In this document: positions 1 to 7,735 of the stretch, one piece after another
Layout of the letters: every line of letters begins with the position of its first letter
Position numbering within the stretch: the first letter of the stretch is position 1
Source of the DNA: Paenibacillus psychroresistens
GTDB taxonomy: Bacteria; Bacillota; Bacilli; Paenibacillales; NBRC-103111
Length of the DNA: 64,000 nt
Reading direction: 5' to 3'
NCBI RefSeq assembly: GCF_009728935.1
Contig: NZ_CP034235.1
Location: 652,501-716,500, forward strand
Translations under genes and position numbers: made by a program
The notes under the pieces: generated by a model
Database searches by the model: none
The model's input: the letters and a program-made list of their open reading frames with translations, nothing else
Told to the model about the DNA's origin: nothing

Positions 1-531
1 GGCACGAAAAAACCTTTTGAAGTGGGCAATGAAATTGGCGCTGCCGATTTTGCAAACGGCAAATCAGCTATGTGGCTGCAAGGTCCATGGAATGCCGATG
101 CCATTCTCAAAGTAAACCCGCAAATGGAATTTGGTGTCGCCGCATTGCCTGTAAGCAATGATGCCAAAGATACCATGATTAATCTATCTACATCCACAAC
201 TTTGGCGTTATCGCCTTTAAGTAAAAATCAGGATGTAGCACTTGACCTGTTGAATTACATTCTGGATCCTAAGGATTCCTCTGCACTTTTCCAAGAATTG
301 AAATTCAATCCGAACTCTACCGTTCATACTTATAAAGCAAGTCCATGGGTAGATGAAGCTTCTGCTTATGTGGCTAAGGGTCGGGCTTATCAGGATTTAT
401 CGCTGCCTAATGGTGTGACAGATGAGCAAGCTAAATTGCTGCAAAGCTACTACGCTAAAACCGTTACGAAAGAACAATTTATTAAAGCGATGGATAAAAA
501 ATGGGCAGATGCCGTAAAAGCGGCTAAGTAA
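1..531 (+). CDS. Sugar ABC transporter substrate-binding protein (C-terminal part)
   Basis: The open frame enters from the left edge, so only the last 176 codons are present. The text resembles the C-terminal lobe of family 1 extracellular solute-binding lipoproteins: a stretch around 'MWLQGPWNAD', then a segment describing withdrawal of residues near the end of the fold, ending in a Lys-rich helix 'KKWADAVKAAK'. It is followed after 34 nt by two CUT1 permeases, so it should be the lipid-anchored sugar receptor of that importer. The signal peptide and lipobox lie outside the window. The substrate cannot be read from the sequence; the downstream GH5 enzyme suggests a beta-linked oligosaccharide (inference). 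Confidence 0.85.
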   Translation, partial: GTKKPFEVGNEIGAADFANGKSAMWLQGPWNADAILKVNPQMEFGVAALPVSNDAKDTMINLSTSTTLALSPLSKNQDVALDLLNYILDPKDSSALFQELKFNPNSTVHTYKASPWVDEASAYVAKGRAYQDLSLPNGVTDEQAKLLQSYYAKTVTKEQFIKAMDKKWADAVKAAK

Positions 532-565
532 ATCAAGAGTCACGGTTAGCTAGGAGTGAGATGAA

Positions 566-1453
566 ATGATTAATACTAAACCATGGAAACAGAACATCAT
601 CTTGTTAGCCTTCGTTTTTCCTGCCTTGATATTCTATGCTGCTTTTGTACTCGCCCCCTCTCTGGGGGGGATGTGGTACAGTCTGACGGACTGGAACATG
701 CTGAATCCCACTTATCATTTGGTGGGGTTCTCTAATTATATCGAAGCCTTAACCGAAGATACTGCATTCATTAACTCCATTTGGTTCACGCTTAAATATG
801 TGGTATTCATGGTCATTTTGTCCAATGGCCTTGCGATACTGTTGGCCGTATTAATAGAGTCTCAGAAGCGTGCTAAGGTGTGGTATCGGACGATTTTTTT
901 CATGCCTAATATGATTAGTCTGATTATCGGCGGGTTTATGTGGATGTTTATTTTCACACGAGTGCTGCCTTATATTGCCGAGCATACGATGCTCCACTTT
1001 TTAGATCAATCGTGGATCGGGGATCCGCGTTATTCTTTTTATTCGCTCCTAATTCTCTCACTTTGGAGTGGCGTTGGCTATTTAATGGTCATCTATATTG
1101 CAGCACTTCAAGGTGTCCCCCAGCATTTAAAAGAAGCGGCTTCCATCGATGGGGCTAATGCTCTGCAAACGTTTCGTAATGTGACACTTCCCATGATTTA
1201 TCCAGCAGTGACCATTGGTCTGTTCCTTACATTAAATGGCTCCTTTAAAGTATTTGAAGCGGTTTTTGCATTAACGAAAGGTGGACCTGGCCGCTCTACT
1301 CAGGTGATTGCGCTTAATATTTTTGATGAGGCATTTAGTCAGAGTAATCGATATGGCTATGCTAGTGCAAAAGCGATGATTCTCTTTTTTATTGTTCTGA
1401 TAGTGACTCTGGTGCAATTGTGGATCATGAAAAAAAGAGAGGTGGAAGCATGA
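566..1453 (+). CDS. CUT1 sugar ABC transporter permease, MalF/UgpA type
   Basis: This 295-residue inner-membrane permease starts with a hydrophobic N-terminal helix and has about six membrane segments. The EAA loop that contacts the ATPase is visible near residue 190 ('EAASIDGA', followed by 'TLPMIYPA'). The start at 566 is preceded by AGGAG at 552-556. Its stop overlaps the next permease start by an ATGA arrangement, indicating translational coupling. No ATPase gene is in the cluster; CUT1 systems in Bacillota commonly share an MsmK-type ATPase encoded elsewhere (established knowledge). Confidence 0.92.
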   Translation: MINTKPWKQNIILLAFVFPALIFYAAFVLAPSLGGMWYSLTDWNMLNPTYHLVGFSNYIEALTEDTAFINSIWFTLKYVVFMVILSNGLAILLAVLIESQKRAKVWYRTIFFMPNMISLIIGGFMWMFIFTRVLPYIAEHTMLHFLDQSWIGDPRYSFYSLLILSLWSGVGYLMVIYIAALQGVPQHLKEAASIDGANALQTFRNVTLPMIYPAVTIGLFLTLNGSFKVFEAVFALTKGGPGRSTQVIALNIFDEAFSQSNRYGYASAKAMILFFIVLIVTLVQLWIMKKREVEA

Positions 1454-2310
1454 ATAACGCTGGTGCGGGTTCTGGACGTTATGATTTGAGCCGCCGACTC
1501 GGTAACTTATCGATCTTTATTTTCTTGTTTGCGGGGTCTGTGGTGATGCTTTTTCCGATTTACATGGGCGTCTTAAATTCTCTGAAAACAGACGGTCAAA
1601 TGTTAACTAACATTATGTCGATCCCAATGCATTTACAGTTTAGCAACTATCCCGATGCCTTTGTAAAGGTTCATTTTTTACGCAGCTTAGTGAATACCAT
1701 GCAGATTGCTGCCTTTGGCTTAGTGGGTATTATTGTCTGTTCTTCCTTAGCTGGTTACAAATTGTCGCGCACTAAAAGCAAATTAAGCGGCTTCTTATTT
1801 GGTTTATTCTTGCTATCGACGTTGATTCCATTTCACTCGATTATGATTACTTTAGTGAGAATAGCGGGAAAGCTATCGATTCAAGGTTCTTTATATGGCC
1901 TGGGTGTAATCTATATTGGACTAGGTGTATCTTTGGCCATATTTCTTTATCATGGGTTTGTTAAATCTATCCCGCGTGATTTGGATGAAGCAGCGGTTAT
2001 CGATGGTTGTGGAGAGCTCAAGCTGTTTTATGCGGTTATTTTTCCGCTGCTTGTCCCGATAACAGCCACGATAGCAATCTTAAACTTACTGTGGATGTGG
2101 AATGATTTTCTGCTTCCGTTATTAATGCTAACCCGTTCAGAGAATTACACATTGCTGCTATCCACCAACATGTTATTCGGGGAGTACAGTAATGATTGGT
2201 CGGCTATCTTAGCCACCTTGGTTCTAGCGATGCTGCCTGTAGTCGTTTTCTATCTGCTGTTGCAAAAATATATTTTGAATGGAATCGCCGAGGGTGCTAT
2301 CAAAGGGTGA
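1450..2310 (+). CDS. CUT1 sugar ABC transporter permease, MalG/UgpE type
   Basis: Second membrane subunit of the importer, 286 residues. The ATG at 1450 is chosen over an in-frame ATG at 1420 because 1450 overlaps the upstream stop (ATGA) and has a purine-rich GAGAGGTGG site just before it. The EAA loop lies near residue 180 ('EAAVIDG'), and the C-terminus 'QKYILNGIAEGAIKG' is typical of MalG-type permeases. It pairs with the upstream MalF-type protein, and a GH5 hydrolase gene follows 20 nt later in the same operon. Confidence 0.92.
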   Translation: MNNAGAGSGRYDLSRRLGNLSIFIFLFAGSVVMLFPIYMGVLNSLKTDGQMLTNIMSIPMHLQFSNYPDAFVKVHFLRSLVNTMQIAAFGLVGIIVCSSLAGYKLSRTKSKLSGFLFGLFLLSTLIPFHSIMITLVRIAGKLSIQGSLYGLGVIYIGLGVSLAIFLYHGFVKSIPRDLDEAAVIDGCGELKLFYAVIFPLLVPITATIAILNLLWMWNDFLLPLLMLTRSENYTLLLSTNMLFGEYSNDWSAILATLVLAMLPVVVFYLLLQKYILNGIAEGAIKG

Positions 2311-2330
2311 TCGCAGGGAGTGGAGAGATT

Positions 2331-3971
2331 ATGGAAAATAGTAATAACGAGGTTAGTGGGTTTTTGCAGGCTCGGGGCCAGAAATTAATAAATGGTAATG
2401 GCCAAGAAATTATTCTGCGTGGCGTTGGATTCGGCAGTTGGATGCTTCCAGAGGGATATATGTGGTTATTTCCGGATCAAGGAGATCGCCCTCGCCGGAT
2501 TGAAAAGATGATTGAGGATTTAGTTGGCGTTGAGAAAGCAGAACAGTTTTGGGAGATTTACTATGATCGTTATACGGCCGAGGCTGATATTCGGCAAATC
2601 GCTGCGAATGGATTTAACTCGGTTCGTGTGCCGATTAATGCAAGATTTCTGATCTCAATTGGTGAGGATGAGAGTGTATCGTTTATTCAGAAAAATGTAC
2701 AGCGGATGGATTCGGTCATTGCTTGGTGCAGGGAGCATCGACTGTATGTGATTCTTGATTTGCATGGAGCAACAGGTGGGCAGACGGGGACGAATATTGA
2801 CGATTCGGAGAATGATCAACCGGAATTGTTTATGAACGAACGGAATAAGCAAATTACTATTGAGCTGTGGAGGATGCTGGCTGAGCGTTATAAAGATGAA
2901 TGGATTGTAGCCGGTTATGACCTGTTGAACGAACCATTGCCTAATTGGTTTTCTGCTTATAACGACCAAGTGATGCCGCTTTATCGGGAAATTACTAAAG
3001 CGATCCGTAAAGTGGACAATCGGCATATGATTATATTGGAAGGTGTGCATTGGGCATCAGATTGGTCTATTTTCGACGAAATGTTCGATGACAACCTCAT
3101 GCTCCAATTTCATAAGTATTGGAACAATCCAGATACAGAGAGTATTCAGACTTACTTGGACCAACGGGTAAAATGGAATGTGCCGATATTCATGGGTGAA
3201 GGCGGCGAGAACAATAAAGAATGGTATGCGGGAGCATTCCGTTTATTCGAGGATCATAATATCTCATGGAATTTCTGGACATGGAAGAAGATGGGCAAGA
3301 ATAACTCGCCATGCTCCGTTATTATACCTGAAGGCTGGCAGTTGTTGGTTGACTACCTCCAAGTGGGTACCAAACCTGATGAGGAAACTGCCAAGCGCAT
3401 CCTCTGGGAATACCTCCATAACATATCATTCGAGCAGTGTGTTTACTACGACGATGTAGTTAATGCCTTATTCCGCCGAGCTCCCACGCATATTCCAGCG
3501 ATTTTTTATGGGTATGGTGGTGAGAATGTGGGTTATGGAGTTAGTGATCGTATGGAAGGTACAACGGGCTTTAGAATTCAAGACGGTACAGATATCCAAT
3601 TTATCGAGAGCTCGCGTGTAAAAGCAAATTTTGAGCATAGTAAGGGTGAGCCGTGGCAGCCTGATGAACGCCTCTGTGTGCAATTATTAGCTAGTGATTG
3701 GGTTGCTTATGACTTTACGGTTGGGGCTGCATCGCAAACGTCTGATTTCACAATTGATTTGCGAGTCTGTGCACCAAAAGGGAGTGCTAAATTTGCAGTC
3801 ACAGTGGCTGGGCATGAATATGAAACCATGGAAGTTTCTCTGGGATCATGGCAAACCTTGCGTCTGCCACACGAGCTCCAACTGAGCCCGGGGTTGCATC
3901 ACATTGTGGTAACCGTATTAGGTAACTCCCTGCGCTTGGAATGGCTTGAGGTTAAGGTTGTAAACGACTAA
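2331..3971 (+). CDS. Glycoside hydrolase family 5 protein with C-terminal CBM-like domain, no signal peptide
   Basis: A 546-residue GH5-type enzyme. The TIM-barrel region runs from about residue 15 to 350 and shows 'GFNSVRVPI', 'ILDLHGA', the acid/base 'LLNEP' (Glu201) and the nucleophile in 'FMGEGG' (Glu290). The last 120 residues look like a beta-sandwich carbohydrate-binding module ending 'LEWLEVK'. The start is the ATG at 2331 behind AGGGAG (2315-2320); no signal peptide follows, so the enzyme should act in the cytoplasm. It is the last gene of the ABC importer operon, consistent with hydrolysis of an imported oligosaccharide. Whether it is a beta-glucanase, mannanase or glucosidase cannot be decided from the motifs. 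Confidence 0.88.
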   Translation: MENSNNEVSGFLQARGQKLINGNGQEIILRGVGFGSWMLPEGYMWLFPDQGDRPRRIEKMIEDLVGVEKAEQFWEIYYDRYTAEADIRQIAANGFNSVRVPINARFLISIGEDESVSFIQKNVQRMDSVIAWCREHRLYVILDLHGATGGQTGTNIDDSENDQPELFMNERNKQITIELWRMLAERYKDEWIVAGYDLLNEPLPNWFSAYNDQVMPLYREITKAIRKVDNRHMIILEGVHWASDWSIFDEMFDDNLMLQFHKYWNNPDTESIQTYLDQRVKWNVPIFMGEGGENNKEWYAGAFRLFEDHNISWNFWTWKKMGKNNSPCSVIIPEGWQLLVDYLQVGTKPDEETAKRILWEYLHNISFEQCVYYDDVVNALFRRAPTHIPAIFYGYGGENVGYGVSDRMEGTTGFRIQDGTDIQFIESSRVKANFEHSKGEPWQPDERLCVQLLASDWVAYDFTVGAASQTSDFTIDLRVCAPKGSAKFAVTVAGHEYETMEVSLGSWQTLRLPHELQLSPGLHHIVVTVLGNSLRLEWLEVKVVND

Positions 3972-4040
3972 TAATTAGTTTTAAATTCTAATCCGTTAAG
4001 ACGATTGGATTTTAAAATCTACAAGTATATTACTCAACAG

Positions 4041-4230
4041 CCTGCAAAAATACAGTTAAATTGGACAAATTGGGCCGAAAATACCGATCTACCTGCAATA
4101 ATACAGTGTCTTTTAAGAGAAAAGCTTAGATTAGAAGGTTTCTAAGCGTTTTTTCAAACTCTCACTGGATATTTGCAGGCAGATCGTTCAAAACCGCGCA
4201 ATTCATCAAATGAAACTGTATTTTTGCATT
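4041..4230. repeat. Palindromic intergenic repeat, 51-nt spaced units (copy A)
   Basis: Two CCTGCAAAAATACAGT-like units start at 4041 and 4092, 51 nt apart. Two inverted units end at 4179 and about 4230, again 51 nt apart (GCA at 4177 offset from 4228 by 51). The two 85-nt arms are imperfect reverse complements. The centre contains a smaller GCTTAGA...TCTAAGC hairpin. The element fills most of the 365-nt gap between the GH5 gene and the convergent lipoprotein gene. A second copy with the same spacing is at 13119-13307. Confidence 0.8.
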
Positions 4231-4270
4231 TACACTGCACTCAACGACCGAATTTATTGAACTCATACAT

Positions 4271-4307
4271 AAAAGGGAGACCTGAAGATAAACTCTTCTA
4301 GTCTCCT
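4271..4307 (-). terminator. Rho-independent terminator of the lipoprotein gene
   Basis: On the minus strand a stem of AGGAGACtAGAAGA pairs with TCTTCaGGTCTCCC across a 5-nt loop (arms 4275-4288 and 4294-4307) and is followed by a T-run (AAAA at 4271-4274 on plus). It lies just past the stop at 4336. Confidence 0.85.
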
Positions 4308-4335
4308 GTTCTATTTTGGAACCTATTTAAATGGT

Positions 4336-5370
4336 TTACTTGCTAGCTTGCTCAACCGTACGTCTAAGTAATATTTCATTATCTAAATTCAGATTGTTCG
4401 TCCAAATGAACTTCCCTTTGCGGAATTCACTAGCGAAATTCGTATACTCGGATTTGTTATCTACACCAACGTTACGCTCTTCATACGTAGTGGCAGAAGG
4501 CCACGTAGAATCATCGAATTTCACAGCAAACCAATTCTCAGGTATTGCGAAATGTGCAGCATAACATTGGGCTTCACATTTAGGCTCATTGGAGGCATTA
4601 GGTGTGGAGCGAACCACTTTCCCTGCTTTTGTTTCAATAACAAGATCGCTTTTGCTGGCTAGTGGAGCGATGTAGTAATTCTGTGCTTTCCAGCTCGCAT
4701 CGGTTACTGTCCCGTCACTGAAGGATATAACAATTCCAGCATCACCTGGGTGATAGTTGTTTCCTTTGTTGTCTTCCGTGCCTAAACCAAGGTTTTCTTC
4801 CCAATCTACGACTTTGATCGCATACGTTATGGGGTATTTGGCTTTAAAGCGGACTACAGATGCATTGAAAGGTGTAAAAGGCACGGGATCCTTAGCAACT
4901 GCTTTGCCATTTACGAATAATTCAAAATAATTATCTGCAAAGATATACGCTGTAATTTCCACGCCATCAGCATCAATTACAGTAAGTGGAACCTTGTCTA
5001 AGTTTACATCCTCGATACTCCGGGAATTTACATTATTACAGCCATTAGACAAGTCTGAAGCATCGACCAGCTTGGTATTAACGTCAGATGGAACAATCCA
5101 GGTTTTGCCGTCATCGGATTTAATTTCACCTAATGCACTTACACGACCGCCCTTACATTGCAATAAGCCAGGATTGATTGTTTTGGCCAAGCCCTGCGTG
5201 AAGCTAGGTTGATCTGAGGCCGTTGTTGCTGCAATAGTTGAATCGACTGTTGAATCACCAGTTGATTGAATAGGCTCGGTAGAAGAATCGCTTTTAGCAG
5301 CCTCTTCTTTGCTCGAACAACCCGTTATTACGAGAATGGCCATAATTAATGCATAGAATAAAGTTTTCAT
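4336..5370 (-). CDS. Lipoprotein of unknown function
   Basis: A 344-residue lipoprotein: hydrophobic leader with lipobox 'VITGC' (Cys18), then a Ser/Thr/Asp-rich linker to about residue 60. The start at 5370 is chosen over the upstream in-frame ATG at 5418 because the leader begins there and TAGGGGT lies about 7 nt before it. The mature part contains Cys pairs ('NPGLLQCK', 'LSNGCN', 'KCEAQCYA') that could form disulfides outside the cell. The C-terminus reads 'FDDSTWPSAT' then 'FIWTNNLNLDNEILLRRT', reminiscent of galactose-binding-like beta-sandwich modules. I do not recognise a family and assign no function. It ends in its own terminator and appears monocistronic. Confidence 0.8.
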   Translation of the reverse strand: MKTLFYALIMAILVITGCSSKEEAAKSDSSTEPIQSTGDSTVDSTIAATTASDQPSFTQGLAKTINPGLLQCKGGRVSALGEIKSDDGKTWIVPSDVNTKLVDASDLSNGCNNVNSRSIEDVNLDKVPLTVIDADGVEITAYIFADNYFELFVNGKAVAKDPVPFTPFNASVVRFKAKYPITYAIKVVDWEENLGLGTEDNKGNNYHPGDAGIVISFSDGTVTDASWKAQNYYIAPLASKSDLVIETKAGKVVRSTPNASNEPKCEAQCYAAHFAIPENWFAVKFDDSTWPSATTYEERNVGVDNKSEYTNFASEFRKGKFIWTNNLNLDNEILLRRTVEQASK

Positions 5371-5516
5371 TTGTGCACCCCTATCGAAATAATGTCTCAT
5401 TAAAAGTAACTCTAACATTCAATTATGTCAGGGAAAAGTCAAGGCACAGGAAATATGTAGAAATTGTCGAATTAATAACAGTATATATGTGCTTTACAAG
5501 GCAGGGAGGATTTCTA

Positions 5517-5627
5517 ATGCGTTCGGTGCGGAAATATATTCTTCAAAAAATAGTCCCCATTCCACGAAATGAGGTTTGGAGCTGCTTGCAGCTATCTGAA
5601 CATCCGAGATCTATAGTCGAAAAATAA
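5517..5627 (+). CDS. Short ORF, possible N-terminal remnant of an SRPBCC-type gene
   Basis: A 36-codon frame with a good ribosome-binding site (GGGAGGA, 6 nt before ATG 5517). The peptide contains 'PIPRNEVWSCL', which resembles the first strand and helix of SRPBCC/START-like proteins, but the frame stops where the rest of the domain should begin. It overlaps the 3' end of the convergent membrane protein gene by 36 nt. It may be a decayed fragment or a chance ORF. Confidence 0.3.
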   Translation: MRSVRKYILQKIVPIPRNEVWSCLQLSEHPRSIVEK

Positions 5628-6377
5628 GAAATATAAGCTGAATAAAGCACTAGCAAATAAAACACTTAAATAGATCGTTAAACTAGTTTGAAGCTCAGCT
5701 GGGACATCAGCTGTATATTTTAAAAAAGGTGGAATTAAAAGCAGGTCGTAAACTAAAAAACTAAGCATAGGACCGGTGACATTATAACGGGTAGGCTTTA
5801 AGAAGCCATAGAAGAAATAAATACAGGAACCTAGAAAAAACCAACCATAAATGTCCTGCATATCAGGAGCAAGGGCGAGAGGGAAGATATTGGCTTTATT
5901 GAGTATAAGCCCTAATCCAAAGAAGAATAATAGTATGGAGAATAGTAGGAATGCCCAACGAATGACAGGGGACACGGAATTATCGTCACGAAGGTAACCA
6001 CGATTGCTTTTGATGAAGACATAGATGATGCCAAGAAAGGCTAGCGCAAAAAGGATGCTGAAAGGCAGATAACGTTCATTGCCAGCTAAATCTTGTTTGG
6101 AATATAAAAAGTAGGCAGAGCCTCCAGTAGAGACTAAACCAGCTAAAGCTAGCCCGCGAAGTGGCGAAAGCTGGCGGAATAATCCGCTATAGATGAGCGG
6201 TGCGACGCCTCCGGCAAACCAAGCGCCTACAAAGGAGAAGCCTAAGGCTGATGTTTCCACTGGCCAAATCCATTGATCTTGCGCGGATTGGTAATGAAAA
6301 TAAAGGCCTAGTGCAAAAATGAATATTAGAATACTGAGAATAAAACCTATTTTTGGAGCGAGTTTATTGGTAGCCAT
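5592..6377 (-). CDS. Polytopic membrane protein of unknown function
   Basis: A 261-residue, very hydrophobic protein with about seven or eight predicted transmembrane helices, starting with a short basic N-terminus 'MATNKLAPK' and ending with the basic tail 'FFDYRSRMFR'. A GAGGGTT site precedes the ATG. No catalytic or transporter signature is evident and I do not recognise the family. It is transcribed toward the lipoprotein gene, from which it is separated by about 220 nt. Confidence 0.75.
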   Translation of the reverse strand: MATNKLAPKIGFILSILIFIFALGLYFHYQSAQDQWIWPVETSALGFSFVGAWFAGGVAPLIYSGLFRQLSPLRGLALAGLVSTGGSAYFLYSKQDLAGNERYLPFSILFALAFLGIIYVFIKSNRGYLRDDNSVSPVIRWAFLLFSILLFFFGLGLILNKANIFPLALAPDMQDIYGWFFLGSCIYFFYGFLKPTRYNVTGPMLSFLVYDLLLIPPFLKYTADVPAELQTSLTIYLSVLFASALFSLYFLFFDYRSRMFR

Positions 6378-6472
6378 TGATATGAAACCCTCGTTTCTTA
6401 GTAAATTATGTTATTTATCATATCATATTTTACTTTTGAATAGAGCTATTATATAGGATTGGAGATTAGAAG

Positions 6473-6832
6473 ATGAAGGTCAAGAGGATCGTAGCTAACA
6501 TAAATACACAGGATATTAGGGCAGCTAAAAGCTTTTACCAGGACGTGCTCGGCCTCGAGTTATTGATGGACCAGGGTTGGATTGGAACTTACGGCTCGCA
6601 CGAGGAGATGAACATTCAAATTAGTTTTGCCTCACAAGGTGGCTCATCTACTCCTATGCCTGATCTATCCATTGAAGTTGATGATGTTAATGCTGCGTTT
6701 GAACGCATGAAAAAGGCTGGGTTTCCAATCGAATATGGACCGGTTGATGAGCCTTGGGGAGTTCGGCGATTCTATGTGCGTGACCCTTTTGGCAAGCTTA
6801 TTAACATCCTTGCTCATATCAATTCTGAATGA
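6473..6832 (+). CDS. VOC (glyoxalase/bleomycin-resistance) superfamily protein
   Basis: A 119-residue protein with two beta-alpha-beta-beta-beta halves: 'DIRAAKSFYQDVLGLELL' in the first and 'VDDVNAAFERMKKAGFPI ... RRFYVRDPFGKLINIL' in the second. The fold usually supports a metal centre or binds small ligands such as drugs or alpha-ketoaldehydes; the substrate here is unknown. GGAG lies 8 nt before the ATG. It stands alone, so context does not help. Confidence 0.85.
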   Translation: MKVKRIVANINTQDIRAAKSFYQDVLGLELLMDQGWIGTYGSHEEMNIQISFASQGGSSTPMPDLSIEVDDVNAAFERMKKAGFPIEYGPVDEPWGVRRFYVRDPFGKLINILAHINSE

Positions 6833-6932
6833 TTTGGCGGCGGGATAGTTTTTCTGGTGAACTTATAATAAAATAAAGCTGCGAGCGATTAAGAAATAAA
6901 TAACACCTGCAAAGGTATAATGGAGTGTTGAG

Positions 6933-7169
6933 ATGAGCAAGGGACGGGTATGGAATAAAGGCAAGCGCAATGGTGGAGGCGGACCGGCTGAAGGCAGCAA
7001 AGAACTAGCTGAAGCAAAAGCGCGGAAAAGTGGCGTGCTGCCACAAGAAGAAGTGAGGTCGGATGTTGAAGATAAAGCAGCTAATCCCATAGATCAAGTA
7101 GGGCGAATGAATCGTGAGAATTGGGTAGTTAGGCCAACAAGAGTTAAGCCGCCAGAAAAGCAGGAATAG
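6933..7169 (+). CDS. Small hydrophilic protein, unknown
   Basis: A 78-residue, Lys/Arg/Gly/Glu-rich protein without hydrophobic segments ('NKGKRNGGGG', 'NRENWVVRPTRVKPPEKQE'). It is probably cytoplasmic and partly disordered. A GGAGTG site lies 7 nt before the ATG and a strong terminator follows, which supports a real gene. I do not recognise the family. Confidence 0.65.
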   Translation: MSKGRVWNKGKRNGGGGPAEGSKELAEAKARKSGVLPQEEVRSDVEDKAANPIDQVGRMNRENWVVRPTRVKPPEKQE

Positions 7170-7190
7170 GCAGCAAATGTTTAATAATGA

Positions 7191-7235
7191 AGAGGTTAAC
7201 TTGCTGTTCAGCAGGTTGGCCTCTTTTTTCATTAG
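7191..7235 (+). terminator. Rho-independent terminator
   Basis: AGAGGTTAACTTGCTG pairs (with G-U pairs) with CAGCAGGTTGGCCTCT and is followed by six Ts. It separates the 78-residue gene from the CheY-like gene. Confidence 0.85.
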
Positions 7236-7355
7236 AATAGCTCCTATTTACAATGAATTTATTTGCCTAAAATGGTCTAATGTAATATTATCTTACATAT
7301 ATAGTTATTTTATTTTACATTATATTTACAAAGCGGAAAAGGGAGTGAGCGACTC

Positions 7356-7733
7356 ATGTATGATTTGAGAATATTATTGTGTGATGATTCCTTACTAGTG
7401 CGCAAGAAGCTAAAAGATTCTTTAACCAAGGAAGGTTTTAAGAATGTATTCGAAGCCGTGGATGGTGAAGAAGCGGTAATATTCTGTCAAAATGAGCGGC
7501 CTGACCTCGTGCTTTTGGATCTTATTATGCCTAAGAAGGATGGAATGCAAGCGTTGGAGGAAATCAAGCAAGGGGATGCTTCGATTTATGTTGTGATCGC
7601 TTCTTCTGTGGGCACACAAAGTAATTTAATCAAATCTATTAAGCTGGGTGCGGACGACTTCTTGCAAAAGCCGATCACGATCGAGTCTATTGTTACTATT
7701 TGCAAAAAAATAATAGAGCAACGGGGTGTTTAA
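7356..7733 (+). CDS. CheY-like stand-alone response regulator
   Basis: A 125-residue receiver domain with no output domain. Key residues are present: acidic pair Asp10/Asp11, phosphoacceptor Asp55 in 'LLDLIMP', the conserved Ser83/84 switch position and Lys105 in 'LQKP'. GGGAGTGAG precedes the ATG. The stop is followed after 2 nt by a gene encoding a CheX-like phosphatase module, so the two are co-transcribed and probably act on each other. No kinase is adjacent, so the phosphodonor is unknown. Confidence 0.92.
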   Translation: MYDLRILLCDDSLLVRKKLKDSLTKEGFKNVFEAVDGEEAVIFCQNERPDLVLLDLIMPKKDGMQALEEIKQGDASIYVVIASSVGTQSNLIKSIKLGADDFLQKPITIESIVTICKKIIEQRGV

Positions 7734-7735
7734 AT

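Noticed and set aside
3988..4014. Weak AATCC/GGATT hairpin after the GH5 gene as a terminator
   Set aside because: Only five base pairs with a large loop and a short T-run; too weak to list as a feature.
4041..4230. Possible CRISPR array, because units recur at constant spacing
   Set aside because: Only two units per arm, arms are inverted, and the inter-unit sequences pair with each other. No cas genes are present.
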